Shown piece by piece: positions 37,585 to 46,189 of a stretch of 64,000 nt of DNA. Origin of the DNA: Dastarcus helophoroides (Eukaryota; Arthropoda; Insecta; Coleoptera; Bothrideridae); NCBI GenBank assembly GCA_028583605.1, contig CM053332.1:20854797-20918796 (forward strand), written 5' to 3'. The stretch's first letter is position 1. Every line of letters starts with the position of its first letter. The position numbers were made by a program, and so were the translations under genes. The notes under the pieces were generated by a model. That model was given only the letters and a program-made list of their open reading frames with translations, did not search any database and had not been told where the DNA came from.

Positions 37585-40500
37585 GCAATAAATCTAAAGA
37601 GGTAAATAGTACGATGACGAACAAGGCAATGAAAATGGATACGAAAACACAAAAAAACACAACAATAGAAAAAATAAATAAAAAGGAAAAAACAGGAAAA
37701 GAAATTTGGAAAGTGGGAACATGGAATGTTAGAGGACTAAGGGGAAAAGAGGAGGAACTAATAGAAGAATTTGAAATGACAGGGATACAAATATTAACAA
37801 TAACAGAAACGAAGAAGAAGGGGCAAGGGGAACTAGTGCTAGAAAATGGACACCTTTTAATATACAGTGGAGTAGAACAAAATAAACATGCTGCGGCAGG
37901 GGTTGGGTGCATAATAGAGAAAGGATTAGTTGATAATATACTAAATTGGGAAGGCATTTCTGAAAGAATACTAAAAATAGAATTTGATGATATATATGGG
38001 GAACGAATATGCATAATAATAGTGTATGGACCAAATGAAGATGATTTAGCGAGTAATAAAGATCAATTCTGGGAGGAATTGACATTGGCCACAGAGACAG
38101 GTAAAGGTAAAATTATCGTAATGGGAGATTTTAACAGTAGGGTGGGTAAAAGAGAGAATAGAAATGTAAATGTGATTGGAAACTGTGGGGAAACAAAAAT
38201 AAACAACAATGGGTTAAGAATGATAAAATATTGCATATTGAACGATCTCGTAATAACAAATACGTTTTATGAACACCAGGATATACATAAATTTACAAGA
38301 ATAGCGGAAAACAGAAAAGAAAGATCCATAATTGACTACGTACTTGTGCAAAGAAATAATAGGAAATCGATCGCGGATGTAAGAGTCAAAAGAAGTGCGG
38401 AAATATTTAGTGATCATTACCTGGTTGTAGCAAAAATTAGGAAAAAGAAGAGGTGTAGGAGTGCCAACGAACGACACGAAACTGCACCAGTAAAAAAAGA
38501 AAATATCAAAACATACAGATTAAGAGAAAAAGATATAGCAAACAGTTATCACCAAATTCTTGAGGAAAAAATAAGTAATATAGAAAAGGAGATTGAACAA
38601 AAAGATATTGAAGACATATGGCAAATATTTAAGGAGGTAGTAATAGAAGCAGCTAAACAAGCATGTGGCACGATTACAACCAACGCCAATAAAAAGTTAA
38701 CTGCCTGGTGGAACGATGAAATCAAAAAAGAAGTTAAATTAAAAAAACAAGCGTGGAAAGAGTACTTAAATAATAACACCGCACAAAAATACACTTTGTA
38801 TAAGGAGAGAAGAACCAAAGTAAAAAAAATGGTTTTGGAAGCTAAACAGAAGGCATGGGAATGTTTTGGGAAAAAAATGGAGGAGACAAATAAAGGAGAT
38901 CGCAAGCTATTTTATAAAGCAGTGAAGACAATAAGAAAAGGAAAAGAAAAGAAATTGACGACTATAACAAGCAAAGAACGCGCGTTGCTAAAAGATGAGA
39001 ATTTAATTATGAACAGATGGAAAGAGTACTTTTACGAACTATTAAATCCACTGGAAACAGAGACACAAGAAGGCAAAGAAGTAACAACAATTGACACAAT
39101 AGCAGATGAAGAAGTTGAAGTACTTACGATAGAGGAAGTTGAAGAAGCAATCAAGGCAACAAAATGTGGAAAAGCACCCGGACATGATGGAATAACACCA
39201 GATATGATTAAACACATGGAAAAGAAAGGTGTAAAACTCTTGTACAACATTTGTAATAAGGCATGGATAAAAGGAAACATACCTAAAGATTGGGGAATAG
39301 GTGTTATTATGCCCATATATAAAAAGGGAGATAGAAAACAATGCCAAAATTATCGAGGTGTAACTTTATTGAGCACGGTAGCAAAGATATATGAAAGGGT
39401 GTTAGCAAACAGGCTCCGTTTAGTCATAGAAACGCAATTAAGTGTATCCCAAAGTGGATTTAGAAGAGGCCATAGTATACAGGACCATATATTCACGATG
39501 AAACAACTTACGGATAAAATATTAAGACAACGGAGAGAGGCATATCTAGCGTTCATTGATCTTGAAAAGGCTTTCGACAAAGCACCCAGAAAAGAAATAT
39601 GGATAAGTTTGGAACAACGAGGAGTCGGCCGAAAATTAATTGCTGGAATAAAAAGCATATATGAGGAAAACGCAAATTACGTCAGAACGCGAAATATGCA
39701 GTCTTCTACTTTCTACACAAGAGATGGTTTACGACAGGGAGGAGTACTTAGCCCATTACTATTCATTATCCTGATAGATGACATACTCAAACAAACATGT
39801 ACTAAAACAACAGGCCTACAAGTAGGATACTACAATCTACAAAAAGTCTGTATAAAAGAATGTGCATTTGCAGATGATATAGTAATAGTGGCCAATTCAC
39901 CCGAAGACCTACAAACTAACTTAGAAATATGGAAAGATGCTCTAGAATCTAAGCAAATGAAAATAAATGTCAATAAAACAAAAGTAATGGCGATAACAGA
40001 AGATGAAAATAAAAAAATAAATATACGATTGGAAAATAAGGATATACAGCAGGTCAAGGAATTCAAATATTTAGGAGTAATAATAGATAATAAAGGAAAT
40101 CAGGATAGGGACATCAATGAACGAATAGAGAAAGCACTTAAAGCATATTACAGTATGTGTGCAACCATAGTCAAGAAGAAAGAAATATCCAAAAATACGA
40201 AAATGTTGGTATACAAGACTATCTTCCAGCCGATACTACTATTTGGAAGTGAAACCTGGGTTTTAACGGAGAGAATGAAAAGCCGGATACAAGCAGTCGA
40301 GATGAAGTTCTTAAGAGCGATAAAGGGAATAAGTAGAAGAGATCGAATAAGAAATCAAAAAGTGAGGGAAGAACTGGATGCTAAGCCTGTATTAGAAATT
40401 GTCGAAGAAAAACAATTAGGTTGGTGGGGACATATACAAAGGATGAAAGTAAAGAAAATATGGGAAGCAAGAACATCGGACCGGAGACGTAGAGGCAGAC

Positions 40501-40616
40501 CTAAAGAAAGATGGGATGACATCATTGATAAATTAATCCGAAAGAGACAATTAAACCTAAACGGAGCAAAAATTTTAGCGCTAAACAAAAAGGAATGGAA
40601 AAAATTTTGTGAATAA
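37530..40616 (+). CDS. LINE ORF2, endonuclease and reverse transcriptase
   Basis: The 1028-residue polyprotein has an APE-type endonuclease first: TWNVRGL at 64-70, catalytic-type Glu in TETK near 93, VYGPNE at 165-170, GDFNS at 199-203, IDYVLV at 268-273 and SDHYLV at 294-299. The reverse transcriptase follows: KAPGHDGI from 548, PIYKKGD near 595, AFIDLEKAFD at 674-683, RQGGVLSPLL at 735-744 and the catalytic FADD at 780-783. The C-terminal part carries GSETW, GWWGH and RGRPKERWDD. All catalytic motifs are present. The first Met lies inside ORF1; real expression may start at later Mets (from 37614) or by -1 frameshifting at 37575-37581. Confidence 0.93.
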   Translation: MEMEQNQGKIRKYKFKKLSNKSKEVNSTMTNKAMKMDTKTQKNTTIEKINKKEKTGKEIWKVGTWNVRGLRGKEEELIEEFEMTGIQILTITETKKKGQGELVLENGHLLIYSGVEQNKHAAAGVGCIIEKGLVDNILNWEGISERILKIEFDDIYGERICIIIVYGPNEDDLASNKDQFWEELTLATETGKGKIIVMGDFNSRVGKRENRNVNVIGNCGETKINNNGLRMIKYCILNDLVITNTFYEHQDIHKFTRIAENRKERSIIDYVLVQRNNRKSIADVRVKRSAEIFSDHYLVVAKIRKKKRCRSANERHETAPVKKENIKTYRLREKDIANSYHQILEEKISNIEKEIEQKDIEDIWQIFKEVVIEAAKQACGTITTNANKKLTAWWNDEIKKEVKLKKQAWKEYLNNNTAQKYTLYKERRTKVKKMVLEAKQKAWECFGKKMEETNKGDRKLFYKAVKTIRKGKEKKLTTITSKERALLKDENLIMNRWKEYFYELLNPLETETQEGKEVTTIDTIADEEVEVLTIEEVEEAIKATKCGKAPGHDGITPDMIKHMEKKGVKLLYNICNKAWIKGNIPKDWGIGVIMPIYKKGDRKQCQNYRGVTLLSTVAKIYERVLANRLRLVIETQLSVSQSGFRRGHSIQDHIFTMKQLTDKILRQRREAYLAFIDLEKAFDKAPRKEIWISLEQRGVGRKLIAGIKSIYEENANYVRTRNMQSSTFYTRDGLRQGGVLSPLLFIILIDDILKQTCTKTTGLQVGYYNLQKVCIKECAFADDIVIVANSPEDLQTNLEIWKDALESKQMKINVNKTKVMAITEDENKKINIRLENKDIQQVKEFKYLGVIIDNKGNQDRDINERIEKALKAYYSMCATIVKKKEISKNTKMLVYKTIFQPILLFGSETWVLTERMKSRIQAVEMKFLRAIKGISRRDRIRNQKVREELDAKPVLEIVEEKQLGWWGHIQRMKVKKIWEARTSDRRRRGRPKERWDDIIDKLIRKRQLNLNGAKILALNKKEWKKFCE
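37575..37581 (+). promoter_or_regulatory. Putative -1 frameshift heptamer A-AAA-AAC
   Basis: In the ORF1 frame the sequence reads TCA AAA AAC TGA, exactly the X XXY YYZ pattern A AAA AAC, with the ORF1 stop as the next codon. A -1 slip would continue in the ORF2 frame as CTG AGC AAT AAA, fusing ORF1 to ORF2. I see no obvious strong stem-loop downstream, and A-runs are common in this A-rich element. Confidence 0.45.
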
Positions 40617-40679
40617 AATAGAGAATATCAATCCCGACACCTTACGGTATAAGGGAATTGATTATATATATATATATAA

Positions 40680-40692
40680 TATGTTTAAACAT
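40680..40692 (+). repeat. Right target-site duplication of the LINE
   Basis: This is an exact copy of TATGTTTAAACAT from 36445-36457. It directly follows the (TA)n tail. Confidence 0.9.
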
Positions 40693-41560
40693 TTGCACTC
40701 GTTGAAAATTCATAATTTTTTAAAAATGAAGAATTTTTGAAAGCCAAACTATTTTCGAAACGTCAATATTGAAAAAGAGCCAAGATTAAAGGCTAAAATT
40801 TTGAAAAAATTTCCTAATAAAGTTATTAATAAATGCCCAGCAATTATATTAGCTGACAATCGTACTGCTAGTGTTCCAAGGTTAGGTTAGGTTAGGTTAG
40901 GTTAGGTTAGGTTAGAAAAATCAAATATTTCAAAAAAATAATTTTTGGAAAAGTAGGTCAAAACGTAAACAGTCGAAATTTTCAAAAAAAGTCAAATTTT
41001 CGAAAATAGGCAAGAACATCAAGAAGTCAAAAGGCCGAAATTGAAAAGAAATGTTGGAATTTTAGAAAAAGGTGGAAATTTCAAAAAAATTCAAAAATAC
41101 ATTTTGGTTTAAATTGTCTAAAACAATTAGAATCGCTCTAATAAGACTTCAAATTAACTAAAAAATTCAAAATTGAAGACGATGTGAATTTTTGAAAAAA
41201 AGTGGAAATTGAAAAAAATTAAAATTTTGGAGGAGCCAAAGTTTTCAAACAATTCAAAATTCTTTAATAATTCAAAATTTCCAAAAGCATTTAAATTTTC
41301 AAATGGTACAATTTTTCAAAAGAAGGAAAATTAAAAAATCGACATTTTCGAAAAAAGTTGGGTTTTCCAAAAAGTCGAATTTAAAAAGAAATTCGAAACT
41401 GGAGAAAAACTCAACTCAACGAAAAGTCTATATTTTAAAAAAAAGCGGGCATTTTGAAAAATAATAAACACTTTAAAACGGTCAACCTTTGAGATAAATT
41501 AAAAATTTCACAAAAAATCAAAAAGCCATTTTCTCTAAAATTAGGAATTTATTTAAACTA
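40693..41560. repeat. A-rich degenerate intronic repeat
   Basis: The sequence right of the LINE holds the right arm of the inverted repeat (about 40760-41000) and then degenerate GTCGAAATTTTCAAAAA-type words. Compared with the left arm it contains about 110 additional bases with the TTAGG run. No exon is present. Confidence 0.6.
40881..40915 (+). repeat. Interstitial (TTAGG)n, seven units
   Basis: GTTAG is repeated seven times without error. TTAGG is the ancestral insect telomere repeat; here it is internal to an intron, so it is an interstitial copy. Confidence 0.9.
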
Positions 41561-41593
41561 TTGCGAAAGCAAGAGTTTTACATTTATTTATTT

Positions 41594-41635
41594 GTAACTG
41601 TTAAACTTTATTAACGATAAAAAACGCAACAAAAG
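41594..41635. mobile_element. 42-bp single arm of the 49.98-kb foldback element
   Basis: GTAACTGTTAAACTTTATTA followed by ACGATAAAAAACGCAACAAA matches the outer arm of the palindrome at 49975-50190. TTATTTATTT directly repeats on both sides (41584-41593 and 41636-41645), suggesting a short insertion with a 10-bp target duplication, though the flank is low complexity. It lies 62 bases upstream of a sponge exon. Confidence 0.5.
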
Positions 41636-41697
41636 TTATTTATTTACCAGTGAAGGATTCTATTCGTCCTTAACTGAATCTTTTGTTTTCTTTGCAG

Positions 41698-41925
41698 CTA
41701 AGAGGGACGTTAAAAAAGAAAGATACCAAAAAATCACTGACCCATCATCTCTATTTATGCATGAGGGACTTCGGTCATCACATCGGAGAGGACACGGAAA
41801 TTTATTTTTCTCTTTACGACGCGGCCAAACAAAAATTCATCTCCGAACGCTTCCTAGTCAAAATTTCCAAGGACGGATTTTCCAATTATGTGGAAAAGAT
41901 GCACAGCAACTGCACAGTTTTTACG
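41698..41925 (+). CDS. spg: sponge/DOCK-B exon 2 visible
   Basis: A 228-nt, phase 0-0 exon lies between TTTCTTTGCAG and GTGAGT. It reads LRGTLKKK, HHLYLCMRDF, IGEDTEIYFSLYD, KFISERFLVKIS and CTVFT. IGEDT followed by FSLYD and ISERFLV is a strongly conserved DOCK signature in the region between SH3 and DHR-1. A foldback element (copy F) has inserted only 25 bases after the donor without altering it. Confidence 0.93.
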
Positions 41926-41950
41926 GTGAGTTAATTTTGTAATCTCTAAG

Positions 41951-42128
41951 TCAAAAATTGAAATACAAATCTTTTCCCTTGAAATCATAAAGATTAAAAA
42001 ACGCGTTTCGATAGCCAAGCTCTCATCTTCGCAACCTTCGTTGTGTTTTTTTAATCTTTCTTGGTCACAGGGGACAAGATTTGTATTTCAATTTTCGAAA
42101 ATAGCCAAGGGCCAGTCCGTTCCACCAA
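41951..42128. mobile_element. Foldback element, copy F
   Basis: Arms TTGAAATACAAATCTTTTCC..ATTAAAAAACGCGTTTCGATAG and their complement surround ATAGCCAAGCTCTCATCTTCG. The right end runs GCCAAGGGCCAGTCCG to TTCCACCAA. The exact 10-bp duplication AATCTCTAAG lies at 41941-41950 and 42129-42138. The insertion begins just downstream of a sponge splice donor. Confidence 0.88.
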
Positions 42129-42138
42129 AATCTCTAAG

Positions 42139-42687
42139 GAAGTAGTGCCCAACTACCACAATCGTCGACCTTGATTGGAATAATTAACTTTAATTGCAAC
42201 ATCGTATACTTTGGTTCAGTGAAAAATCGCTCAGATCGTCATAATTCATATGCAAGTAGAATTTAACCTCCAGCCCTCTAACTATTAAAATCAACTCCTC
42301 TGGGGCTGCACTAGAGAGCATTCGCTTTGCTAAGCGTTTGTGGTTCAACTTTTGGTAGCTCAAATTCCTATGACTCACTCTGGACGTTCAGAGGCTGCAT
42401 ACTGAAGTCAGGGTTGCATTTGAATTGCATATGAAACTTGTTGGAGTTTGTCCAGAGTTTCTTTTATGGATCAATAGGTGGCGGTACTTAAGAGTTACAC
42501 GGAGATGTACCGTTGATTCTTGCAGGAACATTTATCTGCATTGGGGTTGAATATACAAATATATTCAATCAACGACCAAATTAATGAGGTCGAAACCTGT
42601 CTTGAGTTTCCAAACCATGAATCTGATTAATATTCAAAGTCAAAGCTATTGATCTGTCTAAGTCTAATGAAGTTAATACGATTTTAG
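42139..42687. other. Intronic sequence with a dispersed repeat
   Basis: The remainder of the 762-nt intron. The part at 42460-42650 is the inverted relative of 19521-19735 (AATAGGTGGCGGTACT, GTTGATTCTTGCAGGAACAT, GGTCGAAACCTGTCTTGAG). No exon was seen. Confidence 0.6.
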
Positions 42688-42906
42688 GACTTAGGCAACT
42701 CTGAACTTACTAAAGATATTTACATAATCGCTCACGTGATCAGAATAGGGAAGATGCTCTATTCCGAGGCCTCGAAAAAGACTGATAAGTACGCTGTGCC
42801 CCAGCAGCAAGTCTTCAAGCGCCCCCATGGGGTCGCAGTCCAATCATTAGCTGATTACTTAACGAATAAAGACAAGGATTTGGAAGAGAAAGAACACACT
42901 TTGAAG
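42688..42906 (+). CDS. spg: sponge/DOCK-B exon 3 visible
   Basis: A 219-nt, phase 0-0 exon follows acceptor ACGATTTTAG and ends at donor GTACCC. It reads DLGNSELTKDIYIIAHVIR, GKMLYSE and FKRPHGVAVQSLADYL. This matches the DOCK3/4 D-L-Y-I-V-A-H-V-I-R-I-G-R-M-L segment and the R-R-P-Y-G-C-A-V block upstream of DHR-1. The following intron is only 49 nt. Confidence 0.93.
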
Positions 42907-42955
42907 GTACCCCATAGTTACCCAAAATTCTCCTTCTAATCGTCCATATTTTTAG

Positions 42956-43052
42956 GTATTTCAAGGGGAGGAAAAAGATTTTTATCAACTGCACGAGTAC
43001 ATCATCAACAAGACGGGGAAATACAGCGCGCTGTCGTGCCCCCCGAATTACG
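42956..43052 (+). CDS. spg: sponge/DOCK-B exon 4 visible
   Basis: A 97-nt exon follows TATTTTTAG and ends at GTAGGT. It reads VFQGEEKDFYQLHEYIINK, TGKYSALS and PNY plus the first base of a Gly codon (phase 1). It corresponds to the DOCK3/4 stretch E-W-x-Q-I-H-E-N-I-I-R-K..K-Y-S-A. The next intron is 51 nt. Confidence 0.88.
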
Positions 43053-43103
43053 GTAGGTCGTCGCCCGCCGAATTTATCCCAGGAATTATTTTGATCGTTT
43101 TAG

Positions 43104-43351
43104 GGATAATCATTTCTGTTAAACTTCTCCATGGCGATTTGAAGAATCTAAGGGAGGAAAACACCCTCTTGTTTAAAAACGTCAGCTTAACCAGCAAGTT
43201 GGGGTTCCCCGATGTTATTATGCCGGGGGACGTGCGCAACGACCTCTACATCAATCTGGAGCGCGGGGAGTTTGAAAGAGGTGGTAAATCCACGGGGAAA
43301 AATATTGAAGTTACGATTGTCGTCCTGGATAGCGAAAAGAATAAGATACAG
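43104..43351 (+). CDS. spg: sponge/DOCK-B exon 5, start of DHR-1
   Basis: A 248-nt exon follows GATCGTTTTAG and ends at GTAACA. It completes the Gly codon and reads IIISVKLLHGDL, KLGFPDVIMPGDVRNDLYIN, then LERGEFERGGKSTGKNIEVT. The PGDVRNDLY strand opens the DHR-1 C2-like domain, which in DOCK proteins binds phosphoinositides and recruits the protein to membrane. The ERGGKS wording matches DOCK3/4 rather than DOCK1 (D-K-G-S-K). The exon ends in phase 0. Confidence 0.95.
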
Positions 43352-43402
43352 GTAACATTTGGGATGATTTATGTTATTTGTTTCCTGACACTGAGTTTAT
43401 AG

Positions 43403-43565
43403 GAATGCTTGTGGGGAGCATCCGGCATGGAAGGGGCCACAGAATACAATTCGATGATAATTTATCATCACAATTCTCCAGCTTGGGCCGAAAATGTCAG
43501 GCTTACGTTGCCAATTGACAAGTTCGCGGGGGCCCACGTACGATTCGATTATAGACACTGCTCCA
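43403..43565 (+). CDS. spg: sponge/DOCK-B exon 6, DHR-1
   Basis: A 163-nt exon follows GAGTTTATAG and ends at GTAAGT. It reads ECLWGASGMEGATEYNSMII, YHHNSPAWAENVRLTLPIDK and AHVRFDYRHCSS. Y-H-x-N-S-P-x-W, LPID and F-x-Y-R-H-C-S are DHR-1 core strands. It ends in phase 1, and the next exon lies 9.4 kb away across three satellite arrays. Confidence 0.93.
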
Positions 43566-43789
43566 GTAAGTATAAAGCACATTTTTAAAAAACGTCTAAT
43601 TTTTAAATAGATTGGAGTTTTCTCAAAGTCCCAATTTATTTCAAAATTTTGAGTTTTCTATTAATATCAAAATATTATTTAACCAAAATTTCGAAAAAGG
43701 TAAAAACCTATATATTTCCAAATTTGGCTCTTTTTAAATGTTCGACATTTTTTTCAAAATTTCAACAACCAAAATTTTAACATTTCTCA
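43566..43789. other. Intron start, degenerate AT-rich sequence
   Basis: T-rich degenerate repeat words lie between the splice donor and the 182-bp array. No feature is supported. Confidence 0.4.
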
Positions 43790-46110
43790 AATCTTTACAT
43801 TTTTCAAAACTTTAAATTTCTTGAAAATGTTTACCTTTCCCTTAATTTTCATTATTTATAAATTTTGGCTTTTCAATAATTTCAGATTTGTTTTCAAACT
43901 TTGGCCAAAAAAAGTCTGAAAAGGTCGAATTTCTTGGAAGACTTTTTACAAAATTTCGATTTTAAATCAAAATTGAGACTTTCTCAAAATTTTGACTTTC
44001 TTGAAAATGTTTACCTTTCTCTTAGTTTCTGTTATTTTTTAAATTTTGCTTTTCAAAAATTTCAAATTTGTTTTAAAACTTTGGCCAAAAAAAATCTGAA
44101 AAGGTCGAATTTCTTGGAAGACTTTTTTTACGAAATTTCGATTTTAAATCAAAATTGAGACTTTCTCAAAATTTTGACTTTCTTGAAAATGTTTATCTTT
44201 CTCTTAATTTCTATTATTTTTAAAATTTTGCTTTTCAAAAATTTCGGATTTGTTTTAAACATTTGACAAAAAAAATTTTGAAAAGGTCGAATTTCTTGAA
44301 AGGGTTTTTTTACGAAATTTCGATTTTCAATCAAAATTGAGACTTTCTCAAAATTTTGACTTTCTTGAAAATGTTTACCTTTCTCTTAATTTCTGTTATT
44401 TTTTAAATTTTGCTTTTCAAAAATTTCAGATTTGTTTTAAAACTTTGGCCAAAAAAAATCTGAAAAGGTCGAATTTCTTGGAAGACTTTTTTTACGAAAT
44501 TTCGATTTTAAATCAAAATTGAGACTTTCTCAAAATTTTGACCTTCTTGAAAATGTTTACCTTTCTCTTAATTACTATTATTTTTAAAATTTTGCTTTTA
44601 AAAAATTTCGGATTTGTTTTAAACATTTGACAAAAAAATTTTGAAAAAGTCGAATTTCTTGAAAGGGTTTTTTTACGAAATTTCGATTTTAAATCAAAAT
44701 TGAGACTTTCTCAAAATTTCGACTTTCTTGAAAATGTTTACCTTTCTCTTAATTTCTATTATTTTTAAAATTTTGCTTTTCAAAAAGTTTAAATTTGTTT
44801 TAAAACTTTGGCCAAAAAAAATCTGAAAAAGTCGAATTTCTTGGAAGAGTTTTTGTACGAAATTTCGATTTTAAATCAAAATTGAGACTTTCTCAAAATT
44901 TTGACTTTCTTGAAAATGTTTACCTTTCTCTTAATTTCTGTTATTTTTAAAATTTTGCTTTTCAAAAATTTCAAATTTGTTTTAAAACTTTGGCCAAAAA
45001 AAATCTGAAAAGGTCGAATTTCTTGGAAGACTTTTTTTACGAAATTTCGATTTTAAATCAAAATTGAGACTTTCTCAAAATTTTGACTTTCTTGAAAATG
45101 TTTATCTTTCTCTTGATTTCTATTATTTTTTAAATTTAGCTTTTCAAAAATTTCAGATTTGTTTTAAAACTTTGGCCAAAAAAAATCTGAAAAGGTCGAA
45201 TTTCTTGGAAGATTTTTTTAACGAAATTTCGATTTTAAAACAAAATTGAGACTTTCTCAAAATTTTGACTTTCTTGAAAATGTTTACCTTTCTCTTAATT
45301 TCTATTATTTTTAAAATTTTGCTTTTCAAAAATTTAAAATTTGTTTTAAAACTTTGGCCAAAAAAAATCTGAAAAGGTCGAATTTCTTGGAAGACTTTTT
45401 TTACGAAATTTCGATTTTAAATCAAAATTGAGACTTTCTCAAAATTTGGACTTTCTTGAAAATGTTTACCTTTCTCTTAATTTCTGGTATTTTTTAAATT
45501 TTGCTTTTCAAAAATTTCAGATTTGTTTTAAAACTTTGGCCAAAAAAAATCTGAAAAGGTCGAATTTCTTGGAAGACTTTTTTTACGAAATTTCGATTTT
45601 AAATCAAAATTGAGACTTCCTCAAATTTTTGACTTTCTTGAAAATGTTTACCTTTCTCTTAATTTCTGTTATTTTTTAAATTTTGCTTTTCAAAAATTTC
45701 AGATTTGTTTTAAAACTTTGGCCAAAAAAAATCTGAAAAGGTCGAATTTCTTGGAAGACTTTTTTTACGAAATTTCGATTTTAAATCAAAATTGAGACTT
45801 TCTCAAAATTTTGACTTTCTTGAAAATGTTTACCGTTCTCTTAATTTCTATTATTTTTAAAATTATGCTTTTCAAAAATTTCAGATTTGTTTTAAAACTT
45901 TGGCCAAAAAAAATCTGAAAACGTCGAATTTCTTGGAAGACTTTTTTTACGAAATTTCGATTTTAAATCAAAAGTGTGACTTTCTCAAAATTTTGACTTT
46001 CTTGAAAATCTTTCTCTTCATTTCTATTATTTTTAAAATTTTGCTTTTCAAAAATTTCGGTTTTTTTAAACATTTGACAAAAAAAAATTAAAAAGTTCGA
46101 ATTTCTTGAA
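43790..46110. repeat. 182-bp satellite, ~12-13 units
   Basis: GAGACTTTCTCAAAATTTTG recurs at about 43975, 44157, 44339, 44521, 44701, 44883, 45065, 45247, 45430, 45612 and 45793, a strict 182-bp step. Each unit contains GAAAATGTTTACCTTTCTC, ACTTTGGCCAAAAAAA, TGAAAAGGTCGAATTTCTTG and ACGAAATTTCGATTTTAAAT. Copies are very similar in the middle and decay at both edges. The array lies inside the 9.4-kb sponge intron. Recurrent 61-residue open frames are by-products. Confidence 0.95.
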
Positions 46111-46189
46111 AGACTTACAAAATTTCGAATTTAAATCAAAATTTAGATTTTTTTCAAAATGTTGACTTCTTGTCAAAAATTGAACTATT

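Larger units (their letters stand above)
36458..40679 (+). mobile_element. Full-length RTE-like non-LTR retrotransposon
   Basis: The 4222-bp element lies between exact 13-bp target duplications. It has about 347 bp of 5' leader, a 259-codon ORF1, an overlapping 1028-codon ORF2 (endonuclease plus reverse transcriptase) and a short 3' UTR ending in a (TA)n run rather than poly(A). A microsatellite 3' tail and the ORF2 C-terminus (GWWGH, RGRPKERW) fit the RTE group best, although RTE elements often have little or no ORF1. Both frames are open throughout and the duplications are unmutated, so the insertion looks recent. It lies in the sense orientation in the 8.4-kb sponge intron. Confidence 0.9.

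Noticed and set aside
36816..40588. Minus-strand and alternate-frame open frames across the LINE
   Set aside because: They are shadows of ORF1 and ORF2, whose frames carry all recognisable motifs.
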